From Octadecabacter sp. (GTDB taxonomy: Bacteria > Pseudomonadota > Alphaproteobacteria > Rhodobacterales > Rhodobacteraceae), in the NCBI GenBank assembly GCA_017886375.1, contig JAGGNB010000096.1:1-41907 (forward strand): 41,907 nucleotides of DNA, in the 5' to 3' direction. The notes beneath the pieces are model-generated. The model was not told where the DNA came from and did no database searches. It was given only the letters and a program-made list of their open reading frames with translations. Below, one piece after another: positions 7,812 through 15,934 of the stretch (position 1 is the first letter of the stretch; every line of letters starts with the position of its first letter). The position numbers and the translations under genes are program-made.

Positions 7812-8608
7812 TCATGAACGCAATCACTGACATCCGTATTCCAGCCTACTACCCCACAGGTCAGGAATGCGCATTGTTTGAGACAGCTTATAAAAACGGT
7901 TTGCCCCTTCTTTTGAAGGGGCCGACTGGTTGCGGCAAAACCCGGTTTGTTGAACATATGGCTGCCCGATTGGGCCGACCGCTTTACACCGTGGCGTGTC
8001 ACGATGACCTGTCAGCTTCTGACCTGATGGGGCGCTATCTGCTGCGCGGTGGCGAAACCGAATGGGTGGACGGGCCGCTGACGCGCGCCGTGCGCGAGGG
8101 GGCAATCTGCTACCTTGATGAGGTAGTCGAAGCCCGCAAAGATGTCACCGTGGTCCTGCATCCCCTAACGGACAATCGTCGCACCCTGATGATTGACCGC
8201 ACCGGCGAGGAACTTGCAGCGCCAGCATCTTTCATGTTGGTTGCGAGCTATAACCCGGGCTACCAGAACGTTCTAAAACGCATGAAGCCGTCAACCCGCC
8301 AGCGGTTCCTGTCGATTACTTTCAACTTCCCTGATCCCGACACCGAGATTGCGGTGATCGCTCAGGAAAGCGGCTTGGAGGCGGCGCGCATTGCCCCCCT
8401 CGTGCGGCTCGGCGGTCATATCCGTGCGCTGTCCGGTATGGATCTTGAGGAAGGCGTCTCGACCCGCCTATTGATCTATGCAGCCACCTTAATCAAAGAC
8501 GGCATGGGCATCGAAAAGGCGCTGGAGGCTGCTGTAATTGAGCCGCTGACAGATGATGTCGACGTCCAGATCGCTCTGCGCGATTTGATAGCAACGATCT
8601 ACGGTTAG
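7808..8608 (+). CDS. norQ: NorQ, MoxR-type AAA+ ATPase for NO reductase maturation
   Basis: A 266-residue cytoplasmic AAA+ ATPase. The Walker A motif is GPTGCGKT (residues 38-45), Walker B is AICYLDEV (about 99-106), and the sensor region is PASFMLVASYNPGYQ. NorQ with NorD inserts the non-heme iron into NorB or otherwise activates the complex. ATG 7808 overlaps the norB stop by ATGA; a second ATG at 7814 is also possible. NorQ and CbbQ proteins are near relatives, but the position between norB and norD settles the assignment. norD starts four bases after its stop. Confidence 0.95.
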   Translation: MIMNAITDIRIPAYYPTGQECALFETAYKNGLPLLLKGPTGCGKTRFVEHMAARLGRPLYTVACHDDLSASDLMGRYLLRGGETEWVDGPLTRAVREGAICYLDEVVEARKDVTVVLHPLTDNRRTLMIDRTGEELAAPASFMLVASYNPGYQNVLKRMKPSTRQRFLSITFNFPDPDTEIAVIAQESGLEAARIAPLVRLGGHIRALSGMDLEEGVSTRLLIYAATLIKDGMGIEKALEAAVIEPLTDDVDVQIALRDLIATIYG

Positions 8609-8612
8609 CGTC

Positions 8613-10523
8613 ATGGCGTTTGATCCCCTGTCCTTGATGGAACCGGAAGAAACCGTCGGCAACTTGTGGCACGATATGGCCAATGGGTTCGGCGCGCAGG
8701 TGACATATCCCGACGCAGCCGTAACGCTGGCCAAGGTGCGGCCCAGCCTGACAATGCTTTTTCGCGCGTTGGGTGGGCCCGCTGGCGTCGAACTGGTTGA
8801 GGCCCCTACGGTGCCCTCATGTCACCGGATGCCGATGCAGCGTAAGCTGGGGACGGCGCATGAAAAAGAGCAACGTGCGCAATATGATGGCGAGCGACTG
8901 CGCCTTCCCCCTGAAATGAATATTTTTGCCGATCCAGCCCTGAACCGCGCGGCCTATCTGTGGCTGACGGCCTTGGCGGCACTGTCCGATGCGGCGGATT
9001 TCCCTAACGGGATCACCGAGCCCCAAGGAATCAGCGGGCAAGCTACCGACTGGCTCCAAGTTGAACTCAACAAAACTGCGGCTGAGCGGGCTGTGGTCGC
9101 GTGCCCCGGTTTGCGGCGTGCCTATCCGGCTATGTGCGCCGCTTCTCTTGCCCGCCGTCCCAGCCATCCACTACCAGTGGCCGAGGCAGTGGTGGAACAG
9201 GCCATCCGAGATCAGCTCAGCGGAACAGATCCCGCCGAACCTGTGCAGTCAGAACCACGCGGCTACATGCCCTTTGCCCCGGTTCCAATTTGGCTGGTTT
9301 TTGCGCGGGCAGGGCAAGGCGGACTTGCTTCTGACAGCGCAACCGAAGCAAACGCGCCGCCTGCCACTGCGACAGTCACCACCCGCAAAATGGGGCTACG
9401 CAAAGATGCGTCGGAGGCGGACCGCAAAGACAGCTTCATCATGCACCGTTTCGAATCCATCCTGTCTTGGGTGGAAAGCATGAACATCAATCGTAGTGTC
9501 GATGATGATGACGACGAAAACGCCGCTAAAGCTGCGGAGGATCAAAATAACATTACTTTGTCCAAGAACAGCCGCCGGACTGCCACGCGGCTGCGGTTGC
9601 ACCTTGATCTGTCGCCCGCGGATGCGGACCATGAGCGGCTGGCGGGCACGTTCACCTACCCTGAATGGAACCACCGCGCCCGCGCTTATATGCCGGATCA
9701 CTGTCGTGTGCTTGAGGCCCCTGCCCAACAAAGTGATGGCGATGCCTTCGTGCCAAATGCCAAACGCATGGCTGCCGTTCGCCGCCAGTTTGAGGCGCTG
9801 CACCCACGCCGTGTCATCCGACCACGCCAGCTAGACGGGTCCGAGCTCGATCTGGACGCGGTGATCGCCGCGCGTGTCGCGCTGTTGGCCACCGGTCAGG
9901 GCAGTGACCGCATCTACCAAGACGCCCGCCAGATCGAGCGGGACTTGTCTGTGGCGTTCCTGCTGGACACCTCACGTTCAACCGAAGCAGCCGTTGGCGA
10001 CACCTGCGTCATCGACGTTGCCCGCGATGCGCTGTGCGCCTTGGCTGGCGGCATTGATGCTGTAGGCGACCGTTTTGGCATCTGGGGGTTTTCGTCCTTG
10101 CGCCGCGACCGGGTGTTTGTGACCCGCGCCAAGGGTTTTGACACCCCCTATAGCGCGCAAGTCACGAACGACATTTGTGCCCTGCGCCCCGGTCATTATA
10201 CTCGGTTGGGGGCCGCTATTCGGCACGTCAGCGCGCAGCTGGCCAAGGAGTCCGCAACCCGCAAATTGCTGATCGTGTTGACCGATGGAAAGCCCAACGA
10301 CCTTGACCACTACGAAGGCCAGCACGGCATCGAAGACAGCCACATGGCGTTACGCGAAGCCCGCAGGGGCGGCCATCACGTCCATGGCATTGTTGTGGAT
10401 GAAGACGGCCAAGACTGGTTTGCCCGCATCTTCGGGCGTGGTGGATTTACGCTGCTGCCACAACCCGACCGCCTTATCCGGGCACTGCCCGAGATTTACC
10501 GTTCGCTGACACAGGAGACCTAA
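8613..10523 (+). CDS. norD: NorD, von Willebrand factor A domain activation protein
   Basis: A 636-residue soluble protein, the usual NorD length. The C-terminal third is a VWA domain: VAFLLDTSRSTE contains the MIDAS metal site D452-T-S-R-S456, followed by FGIWGFSSLRRD and KLLIVLTDGKPNDLDHYEG. The first two thirds are helical and poorly conserved; an acidic run DDDDDE lies at residues 297-302. NorD works with the NorQ ATPase in the late assembly of NO reductase, and its MIDAS domain is thought to contact the target. The gene ends three bases before the next small ORF, so all four nor genes are one transcription unit. Confidence 0.95.
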   Translation: MAFDPLSLMEPEETVGNLWHDMANGFGAQVTYPDAAVTLAKVRPSLTMLFRALGGPAGVELVEAPTVPSCHRMPMQRKLGTAHEKEQRAQYDGERLRLPPEMNIFADPALNRAAYLWLTALAALSDAADFPNGITEPQGISGQATDWLQVELNKTAAERAVVACPGLRRAYPAMCAASLARRPSHPLPVAEAVVEQAIRDQLSGTDPAEPVQSEPRGYMPFAPVPIWLVFARAGQGGLASDSATEANAPPATATVTTRKMGLRKDASEADRKDSFIMHRFESILSWVESMNINRSVDDDDDENAAKAAEDQNNITLSKNSRRTATRLRLHLDLSPADADHERLAGTFTYPEWNHRARAYMPDHCRVLEAPAQQSDGDAFVPNAKRMAAVRRQFEALHPRRVIRPRQLDGSELDLDAVIAARVALLATGQGSDRIYQDARQIERDLSVAFLLDTSRSTEAAVGDTCVIDVARDALCALAGGIDAVGDRFGIWGFSSLRRDRVFVTRAKGFDTPYSAQVTNDICALRPGHYTRLGAAIRHVSAQLAKESATRKLLIVLTDGKPNDLDHYEGQHGIEDSHMALREARRGGHHVHGIVVDEDGQDWFARIFGRGGFTLLPQPDRLIRALPEIYRSLTQET

Positions 10524-10526
10524 CAA

Positions 10527-10703
10527 ATGCAAAAGCTTATGATAATCCTCGCTTCTCTGTTGCCCTCGGCCACGTTGGCCGATGCTTTCGATCGCCCGAT
10601 TCCGCAGCCACAGTCCGCGACGGCCGAACTGTTGTTCCTTGTGGCGTCGCTGGCCCTCATCGCGGCATTGGTGGCCGTTCACCTGCTGGTGCGGAGACGG
10701 TAG
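10527..10703 (+). CDS. Small membrane protein downstream of norD
   Basis: A 58-residue protein whose ATG starts three bases after the norD stop; a GGAG sits inside the norD end at about 10513. It begins MQKLMIILASLLPSATLAD, which looks like a signal peptide with possible cleavage after TLA, followed by a Pro-rich linker (DRPIPQPQ) and one C-terminal membrane helix (LLFLVASLALIAALVAVHLLV) ending in RRR. It would be a periplasm-facing, single-helix protein. I cannot tie it to a named family; small membrane proteins such as NorF or NnrT occur at this place in other nor operons. The tight spacing supports co-translation with norD. Confidence 0.7.
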   Translation: MQKLMIILASLLPSATLADAFDRPIPQPQSATAELLFLVASLALIAALVAVHLLVRRR

Positions 10704-10933
10704 TGCGCCAAGGCTGGACACATCAAAAGATCGCTGTGGTCCTGTTTCCGTTTGGCGCTGGTGCGATGGCCGTAAACGTTTTTTTCGCCTCTCTCATTGG
10801 ATCATGGATCGGCTTGCCAGTCTTGTCTGCGACAGCTTCCATTTCCATGGGTTGTGTCGTCGGTGTCCCAGCAACATGGTATTTTGCAAGGCATATTCGC
10901 GAATTGATGGATCAAGCTGATGAAAGTAACTGA
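10703..10933 (+). CDS. Small two-helix membrane protein, last gene of the nor operon
   Basis: A 76-residue protein starting at GTG 10703, which shares its first base with the preceding TAG; a GGAG lies at 10693-10696. Two hydrophobic segments are visible (IAVVLFPFGAGAMAVNVFFASL and VLSATASISMGCVVGVPATWYFA), followed by an acidic, soluble C-terminus (RELMDQADESN). I do not recognise a family. By position it may correspond to the uncharacterised small proteins after norD in Rhodobacter-type operons. GTG start and stop-start overlap make translation dependent on the gene before it. Confidence 0.65.
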   Translation: MRQGWTHQKIAVVLFPFGAGAMAVNVFFASLIGSWIGLPVLSATASISMGCVVGVPATWYFARHIRELMDQADESN

Positions 10934-11538
10934 GTGGCCAACGCCTAATATTCACCATCTATTAACTGGCGGCCTATGCACGCGTGATGCAGAAAGATGT
11001 CCTGTGTGGATGGCTCCTACTTAGCAAGACATTTCTGATGTGATTTATGATTGTCAGATGCGGTCTTGTGTCCGATCTGTTTGCGCGGATCACTTTGCCG
11101 CTGGCCCTGATGGTTTCCACAAACCAAGTCCCATTCTGCATATCGAACAGCATGGGTTCAGCACAAAGCACGGTGTGTCTTGGTTCTAGGGCTGACAAAT
11201 TTTCCATCACTTCATTGGTCTTGCTATCTCTGTGTTTCGGTTTCGGACATCGGACATTCCGGTGCTCGCCCCGCTTTAACATAATTGGGCTGACCGACTT
11301 CGATCTGCAATTTTTCTCAGGGCCATCCGAAAGGGTGGCCCTTTTTGTATGCAAACTGATCTATTCTTGCCGGCTGACAATGGCCGCGATTTGGTTGTGA
11401 AATGGCTAGGTGCGCCGCCAAATCGCTTGAATACTTACGAAAATAAGGGCTTTCTGAGCCTTTAATGGTCATTAATCGGTTGTCCCGACAATATGCTATG
11501 TCTCATAGGCTGCAACAGCACAGACCGTATGGCGGCGA
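10934..11538. other. Intergenic region after the nor operon; no convincing gene
   Basis: Frames are open on both strands at 10974-11400, but neither translation has recognisable motifs, normal composition or a ribosome binding site. The stretch contains one strong plus-strand terminator (11319-11346) and a short palindrome TTAATG-GT-CATTAA at 11462-11475. The gap to the terminator is about 385 bases, so an unrecognised small RNA or a decayed gene may be present. Confidence 0.5.
11319..11346 (+). terminator. Rho-independent terminator
   Basis: AGGGCCATCC-GAAA-GGGTGGCCCT forms a stem with a GAAA tetraloop and is followed by TTTTTG. The U-run lies on the plus-strand side, so it ends transcripts running to the right, either read-through from the nor operon or an unidentified short transcript. 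Confidence 0.75.
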
Positions 11539-13320
11539 TTACGTTTGAATTGCTTGCGCAGCTTTGGCAGCCGCTGCAAGTCTTGGTATGATGGTTTCGT
11601 ACCTTTGGTAGATCATCATTTGCCCAGCATTGGGGATCACTTCAATGTCGATCCAAGGATAGACCTCGCGGTATTCGGCGATGGTGGCCTGGTCGACAGA
11701 GGGGTCCTCACCTCCGTTTATGAACCAGATCTTTGTGTCATTGGCCTTTATCATGATGTGTGACCAATCCACCTCGGTGGCCAGCAATTCCATCGTATAG
11801 GCCTGTGCGACATTGGTCGTTTTGCCCGCGACCAATTCGGCATTTGCGGTCAGCACCCGCATTAGTTCCGCGTCCCGAGCCATCGCCAGATCAGTCGGGG
11901 ACTTTTTATTCATTTGCCGAAACATTTCAAAAGGACCAATACGTTTGGCCATCGCGACTGCGGCTTTTGCCGTAAAATGTAGCAGGTGCGGCGCGTGTCG
12001 TGCGGTGGACAGGAAAAAGCGGTGCCATTTGCCCATGCCGGAATAATGCAAATCCCCCGGCAGGCTGGGGCGGGCGCAGATGCCTGCGATTTCGGTGATC
12101 CTGTCCGGAAAATGCCTGGCATAGTCAGCTGCAAAGATCAGGTCGTTGCCTTGGCACGCATAAGGCAGCTTTTCGATATGCAGGTGATCCAGCAACGCGC
12201 TGGTGTCGTTTCGGGTGCTTTCAAGAACATCGGCTTTAGGGTGCAAGTTGTCGCTTTGACCATAGCCCGCGCGGATCGGCACGATCACCCTCAGCCCCAG
12301 TTGAAAGGCCAGTTTGATCATCGGGTGATGCCAGCGCGCCATGCCGTAGCCCATATGAGTCAACAAGATCGGTGCGCCGTTTGCGGGACCCATTTCATGG
12401 TAATCCATCTTGCGGCCATCGGGCAGAATTAGGGTTTTGAAGGGTTGCCAGACTTCGTCATCCAGCCAGTTCGCGGATTTGGCGGGCTGTCCTTTGATGC
12501 TGACTTGGGACGATGCCGACGCGTTTTGCGATACATCGCGCAATGATAATACAAGACGGATAACCTCGGACTGGCTGCGCGCATTCATCTTGGACAAGAT
12601 CGATTTGATCTGCCCGCGCACGGTGCCTTCGCTGGTGCCGCGCTCAGCTGCGATGGCCTTGGTGTCCATGCCTTCGACCAAGGCGCGCACAACGCCTTGT
12701 TCTGCGCCGGTAAGTTTGAAGGCATCTTCAAGCGTGTCGCCGAGGGCGGCTTGCCAATGGTATTGTGTTGTCACGACAAGGGCGTGCTGCGGCTTGGGGC
12801 TGGCGCCGTTCACCAACGCGCGTATCTGAAACAGGGCAGGGCCACGTTCGCCCGGAAATTGCAGCCGCAACAGCCTGTCGGGCTGATCGGGCGCGCCAAA
12901 GACATGTGTCATCGTGTTAGTGAGCGCCTCTTGCATGTCGGGCGGCAAATGAAGGGCAGAGATATCGACATTGTCCGTCATCCCAAAGACGTGTTTCGCA
13001 CCTGCATTGCTGGCGACCACCTGCAGATTCTGGTCAATGATAAAGGCGGCCAGATCGTCAAAGGGGCTAAGCATCGCGGCCAAGTCGGGGCCTGTGTCCA
13101 CATCGGCGCCGCGGGCCAGAAACGTTTCGGCCCGTTTGAGATGGGCCATATAGGCGTCATCAAACGCATCGATCGATTTGATGGTGCGTCGCGCGGCGCT
13201 TGTGTCCAGACCGGCCGCATTCCAAGCCTCGATGAATGTATCCAGCGATTCAGGGTCGAGGGCGATATCATAAAGTTGATCAACGATGTTATCGGGATCA
13301 ATGTCAGTTGACTTGGTCAT
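11539..13320 (-). CDS. PAS-like/LuxR-HTH regulator fused to a degenerate alpha/beta-hydrolase domain
   Basis: A 593-residue fusion. Residues ~85-190 resemble a PAS-like sensor (FIIDQNLQVVASNAGAKHVFG). Residues ~200-260 are a LuxR-type HTH: LTGAEQGVVRALVEG, then KAIAAERGTSEGTVRGQIKS. Residues ~285-590 are an alpha/beta-hydrolase fold with ILLTHMGYGMARWHHP and PIRAGYGQSD. The catalytic triad appears lost: at the nucleophile elbow the sequence is ACQGND (388-393) instead of GxSxG, and at the His position it reads PNAGQMM (Gln567); D539 in GGEDPS remains. The C-terminal domain may therefore bind a ligand rather than cleave it. No membrane segment is seen. It lies downstream of lysE on the same strand, with two inverted repeats between them. 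The ligand and regulon are unknown. Confidence 0.85.
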   Translation of the reverse strand: MTKSTDIDPDNIVDQLYDIALDPESLDTFIEAWNAAGLDTSAARRTIKSIDAFDDAYMAHLKRAETFLARGADVDTGPDLAAMLSPFDDLAAFIIDQNLQVVASNAGAKHVFGMTDNVDISALHLPPDMQEALTNTMTHVFGAPDQPDRLLRLQFPGERGPALFQIRALVNGASPKPQHALVVTTQYHWQAALGDTLEDAFKLTGAEQGVVRALVEGMDTKAIAAERGTSEGTVRGQIKSILSKMNARSQSEVIRLVLSLRDVSQNASASSQVSIKGQPAKSANWLDDEVWQPFKTLILPDGRKMDYHEMGPANGAPILLTHMGYGMARWHHPMIKLAFQLGLRVIVPIRAGYGQSDNLHPKADVLESTRNDTSALLDHLHIEKLPYACQGNDLIFAADYARHFPDRITEIAGICARPSLPGDLHYSGMGKWHRFFLSTARHAPHLLHFTAKAAVAMAKRIGPFEMFRQMNKKSPTDLAMARDAELMRVLTANAELVAGKTTNVAQAYTMELLATEVDWSHIMIKANDTKIWFINGGEDPSVDQATIAEYREVYPWIDIEVIPNAGQMMIYQRYETIIPRLAAAAKAAQAIQT

Positions 13321-13385
13321 GAAATTAAACTCGCAAGAAGCCGTTCTAAGGGAGATAAATAAAAATACAGTATCATTAAAGAAGC

Positions 13386-13433
13386 GGTGTGTCTGCGCCC
13401 GCAGCTTATCACGTCAGAAAACGCAGACACACC
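13386..13433. repeat. 12-bp perfect inverted repeat upstream of the LuxR-hydrolase gene
   Basis: GGTGTGTCTGCG at 13386-13397 is repeated inverted as CGCAGACACACC at 13422-13433, with a 24-base spacer. It lies 66 bases upstream of the regulator's ATG. The long spacer and lack of an adjoining T-run argue against a simple terminator; an operator, or a hairpin in the lysE 3' end, is possible. Confidence 0.6.
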
Positions 13434-13438
13434 AGTTG

Positions 13439-13470
13439 ACGGGGCAATCAGGAAGAAAGTCTTGCCCCGT
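13439..13470 (-). terminator. Hairpin just after lysE
   Basis: ACGGGGCAA at 13439-13447 pairs perfectly with TTGCCCCGT at 13462-13470, with a 14-base loop. On the minus strand it begins five bases after the lysE stop codon. There is no U-run after the stem, so it may stabilise the mRNA end or act as a weak terminator. Confidence 0.45.
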
Positions 13471-13475
13471 ATCCG

Positions 13476-14087
13476 TCAGGCCAAGGCCATCCAGCCGCCA
13501 ACCGAAACCAAAAGCACCGCTAGCGTTTTATTGAGGATCAGCATCCCGCGATCGGACCGTGCGATCCGGCGCAATTGCGCGGCACAACACACGATCAGTG
13601 CTGCACCCGTGGCAAGTGCGAGGAATGTCGTCACCGCCACGATCAAAAAGTCGGGCATCGTGATGACTGTGATGTCCATGAGTTCGGGCAGCACGAGGGG
13701 AAACAGCACCATCATGTAAGGTGAGATGAAACATGTGAACAGTCCGGCAGATATCGAAGACCCGATTGAACCACATGCGACGTCGCAGGTGCTATTCATA
13801 TCGAAGCCACCTTTCCAGATGCCCCGCGCCATCCAAAGGATGTAGGCCATCATCACGTATTTGCTGTATTCGAACACTTCCGGCACGGCCGTCAACCACG
13901 CGTTCAGGCCAAAACAAACAGCACAGATAATCAAGACACCGCCAAGGGCGAAACCAAAGCCAAATCCGGCGGCACCTTTTGCGTCATTGCCAGCAGAACG
14001 GACCATCAGCATCAACACGACGGGGCCGGGTGCGATGGCAATCGCCACGAGCGTCGTAAAGTATGAAAAAATATCAGGAAAAGACAT
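13476..14087 (-). CDS. LysE/RhtB family exporter
   Basis: A 203-residue inner-membrane protein with about six hydrophobic helices. The N-terminal signature of the family is present: VAIAIAPGPVVLMLMVRSAG, followed by GFGFALGGVLI and, in the second half, FISPYMMVLFPLVLPELM. LysE/RhtB members export amino acids or related small molecules by secondary transport; the substrate cannot be predicted from sequence. Two cysteines close together (STCDVACGS) lie in the central loop. Its ATG overlaps the stop of the upstream CBU_0592-type gene (TGATG), so the two are coupled. Confidence 0.85.
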   Translation of the reverse strand: MSFPDIFSYFTTLVAIAIAPGPVVLMLMVRSAGNDAKGAAGFGFGFALGGVLIICAVCFGLNAWLTAVPEVFEYSKYVMMAYILWMARGIWKGGFDMNSTCDVACGSIGSSISAGLFTCFISPYMMVLFPLVLPELMDITVITMPDFLIVAVTTFLALATGAALIVCCAAQLRRIARSDRGMLILNKTLAVLLVSVGGWMALA

Positions 14088-14407
14088 CAGTGCGCCTCCT
14101 CATCAAGGGTTGCGGCAAAGACTTCGCGGGCGGCAGGCCATGCGTTTCGGGCACGCAAGTATAATCCGGTGATGCCGATCATGATCCAGCTTGACTGGAT
14201 GAGGGCAGATGCAAGGTTGAATTCCGCCAGGAGGCTGACAGCCACAAGCGACGCTGCAAGGACGTTGGCCAGTGAATAGGCCATGCTGTTGCCATCCATC
14301 TTGCCAAACTGGACTGACCCAAAGGCAATAACGTAGCAGACAAAGCCTGCAACACCGACCCATTCGAGCGAGCCGAGGCTGTTAGCGTAATTTGAAAATT
14401 CGGACAT
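14087..14407 (-). CDS. CBU_0592-like small membrane protein
   Basis: A 106-residue protein with about three membrane helices. It matches the CBU_0592-type domain: WVGVAGFVCYVIAFGSVQFG, then DGNSMAYSLANVLAASLVAV and SSWIMIGITGLYLRAR. Function is unknown. The ATG at 14407 was chosen over an upstream TTG-type start because GAGGAAG lies just before it. Its stop codon shares bases with the lysE start, which suggests a joint role in the membrane, possibly as partner of the exporter (inference). Confidence 0.8.
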   Translation of the reverse strand: MSEFSNYANSLGSLEWVGVAGFVCYVIAFGSVQFGKMDGNSMAYSLANVLAASLVAVSLLAEFNLASALIQSSWIMIGITGLYLRARNAWPAAREVFAATLDEEAH

Positions 14408-14502
14408 AGCGTCTTCCTCTGATGTGATGACCAAAGGCTTACGAGGCGTCAAATTTTGTAGCACCTCCCATTTGGGGGGTAAGGCGGTGAAAGGTGACCA
14501 AA

Positions 14503-14520
14503 GGTAAGGAGAACCTTACC
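14503..14520. promoter_or_regulatory. Palindrome in the divergent intergenic region
   Basis: GGTAAGG-AGAA-CCTTACC is a perfect 7-bp inverted repeat with a 4-base spacer. It sits between the start of the minus-strand CBU_0592-type gene (14407) and the patatin ATG (14619). No T-run follows, so an operator or protein-binding site is more likely than a terminator. Confidence 0.45.
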
Positions 14521-14618
14521 CTCATGCATTCCGCGGATTGCTTGTTGCGGGCATTCACACCACCCTAGCGTGAATTGCCGCGCGTTTTAGGCGGCGCAAT
14601 TGATACGGGGACGTTAAA

Positions 14619-15896
14619 ATGGGATGGTTATCTTGGGGCGTGTTCGTCGTTCTGGCCTGTCTGATCGCTGCTATAACAAATGGTTTTCTGGCGCCGCTCA
14701 AGGTTCATTTCAGGGCAGACCTGCAAAAGCTACCAAAGGCAGACCCGCAACCGGTCGACGCCCCCTTTGTCGGGCTGGCCCTATCAGGCGGCGGGGCGCG
14801 TGCGGCTATCTTTGCCGCTGCGGGCATGCAAGCCTTGCACGAACGCGGACTGCTTGCGGCTGTCACCCATGTCTCTAGCGTCAGCGGGGGCGGCTTTGCG
14901 GCAAGCTATCTCGCTCTGCATCCGGTCCCCGACGGTGACGCGGCCCGCTACTTTGATAAGATGCAAGCGGTTCTGGCACATGACTATTTCTGGGCCACGC
15001 AAGCCCAGCAGCTGCGCAAGCCACCCCGCCTGTTCAGCCCCTCACGCCGGCTGGAGTCGCTGAAAGAGGCGCTTGAGCGGCCCGATTTTCTTGATCAGGC
15101 GCGTTTCGATGCGTTGCCTGGCGACCGCACCTTCTATTTCAACGCCGTCAGTTACGATACAGGACGCAGGTTCGTGTTCAGCAATAAGGTTCTGCCGCCC
15201 CCCGATGATGCGCACGAACAGACATTACCGCCGGCCCTGCGCGCGCTGTCGTTCTGCGATGCAAACGGTTTACGCGCCACACCGCACACTTTCCCGATCT
15301 CTCTGGCCGTCGCGACCTCGGCGGCCTTTCCGCCCTATCTCGGCCCCATGACGATCGAGGTGGACACAGGCGGGATCGCAAAAGAATACTGGCATCTGGG
15401 GGATGGCGGCGTCGTTGAAAACACCGGGATCGAGACACTGCGCGAGGCAGTCTATGGGTGCAAAAGTGCGCAGCCTGCTACGATTTATGCCTTTGATGCT
15501 GGGCAAAAGCTGGACAGCGATCTGTCAAAAAACACCCATGACATCAGCATCTGGAGCCGCGATGTCACCCGTCTTGTTGATGTGGTCAATGAATACGCCA
15601 CCGCCCACCGCTTGACGATGTTTGATGCGCTGGACGAAAAAACCGGAACCAAGATCGAGCTTGTGACCTTTGATTATATGGAGGTGGTGCGCCTCGCTCA
15701 ATCTCCAAACCCGCCCGACCCGCGGTGGCTGTCCTGGACGGGTTGGAACCATGCGACACCCCAAGACCGACTTGCCAGCAAGACGCCCGCAGATCATCTG
15801 GCCAAAATCCCCACCGCCCTAAAGATCACGCCCTGCAATCAAGAGCTTATCTCAGCTGCAGCTGCGTTCCTCGTTGAACAGCGGTTTCCGCGCTAG
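14619..15896 (+). CDS. Patatin-like phospholipase, membrane-anchored
   Basis: A 425-residue protein. Residues 5-24 form an N-terminal membrane anchor. The patatin domain follows: oxyanion loop SGGGAR (56-61), nucleophile Ser89 in SSVSGGGF (the usual GxSxG with Ser in the first position), and the catalytic Asp262 in the DGG motif of GDGGVVENTG. Such Ser-Asp dyad enzymes hydrolyse acyl chains from phospholipids or other lipids. The NTG after DGG and SLAVATSAAFPPYL before it are also typical. With the lipase facing either membrane side, the substrate is unknown. The gene is followed after 38 bases by a predicted EEP-fold phosphoesterase, also with an N-terminal anchor; a joint lipid-degrading role is an inference. 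Confidence 0.85.
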   Translation: MGWLSWGVFVVLACLIAAITNGFLAPLKVHFRADLQKLPKADPQPVDAPFVGLALSGGGARAAIFAAAGMQALHERGLLAAVTHVSSVSGGGFAASYLALHPVPDGDAARYFDKMQAVLAHDYFWATQAQQLRKPPRLFSPSRRLESLKEALERPDFLDQARFDALPGDRTFYFNAVSYDTGRRFVFSNKVLPPPDDAHEQTLPPALRALSFCDANGLRATPHTFPISLAVATSAAFPPYLGPMTIEVDTGGIAKEYWHLGDGGVVENTGIETLREAVYGCKSAQPATIYAFDAGQKLDSDLSKNTHDISIWSRDVTRLVDVVNEYATAHRLTMFDALDEKTGTKIELVTFDYMEVVRLAQSPNPPDPRWLSWTGWNHATPQDRLASKTPADHLAKIPTALKITPCNQELISAAAAFLVEQRFPR

Positions 15897-15934
15897 ACCG
15901 AAAGCAAACCCATGAACAGCCCGAAAGCCAATAG

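Noticed and set aside
10974-11400. Open frames on both strands after the nor operon (127-118 codons)
   Set aside because: No family motif, no ribosome binding site, odd composition, and the plus-strand frame runs through a strong terminator.
13386-13433. CRISPR-like or tandem repeat
   Set aside because: It is a single inverted pair, not a direct repeat series.
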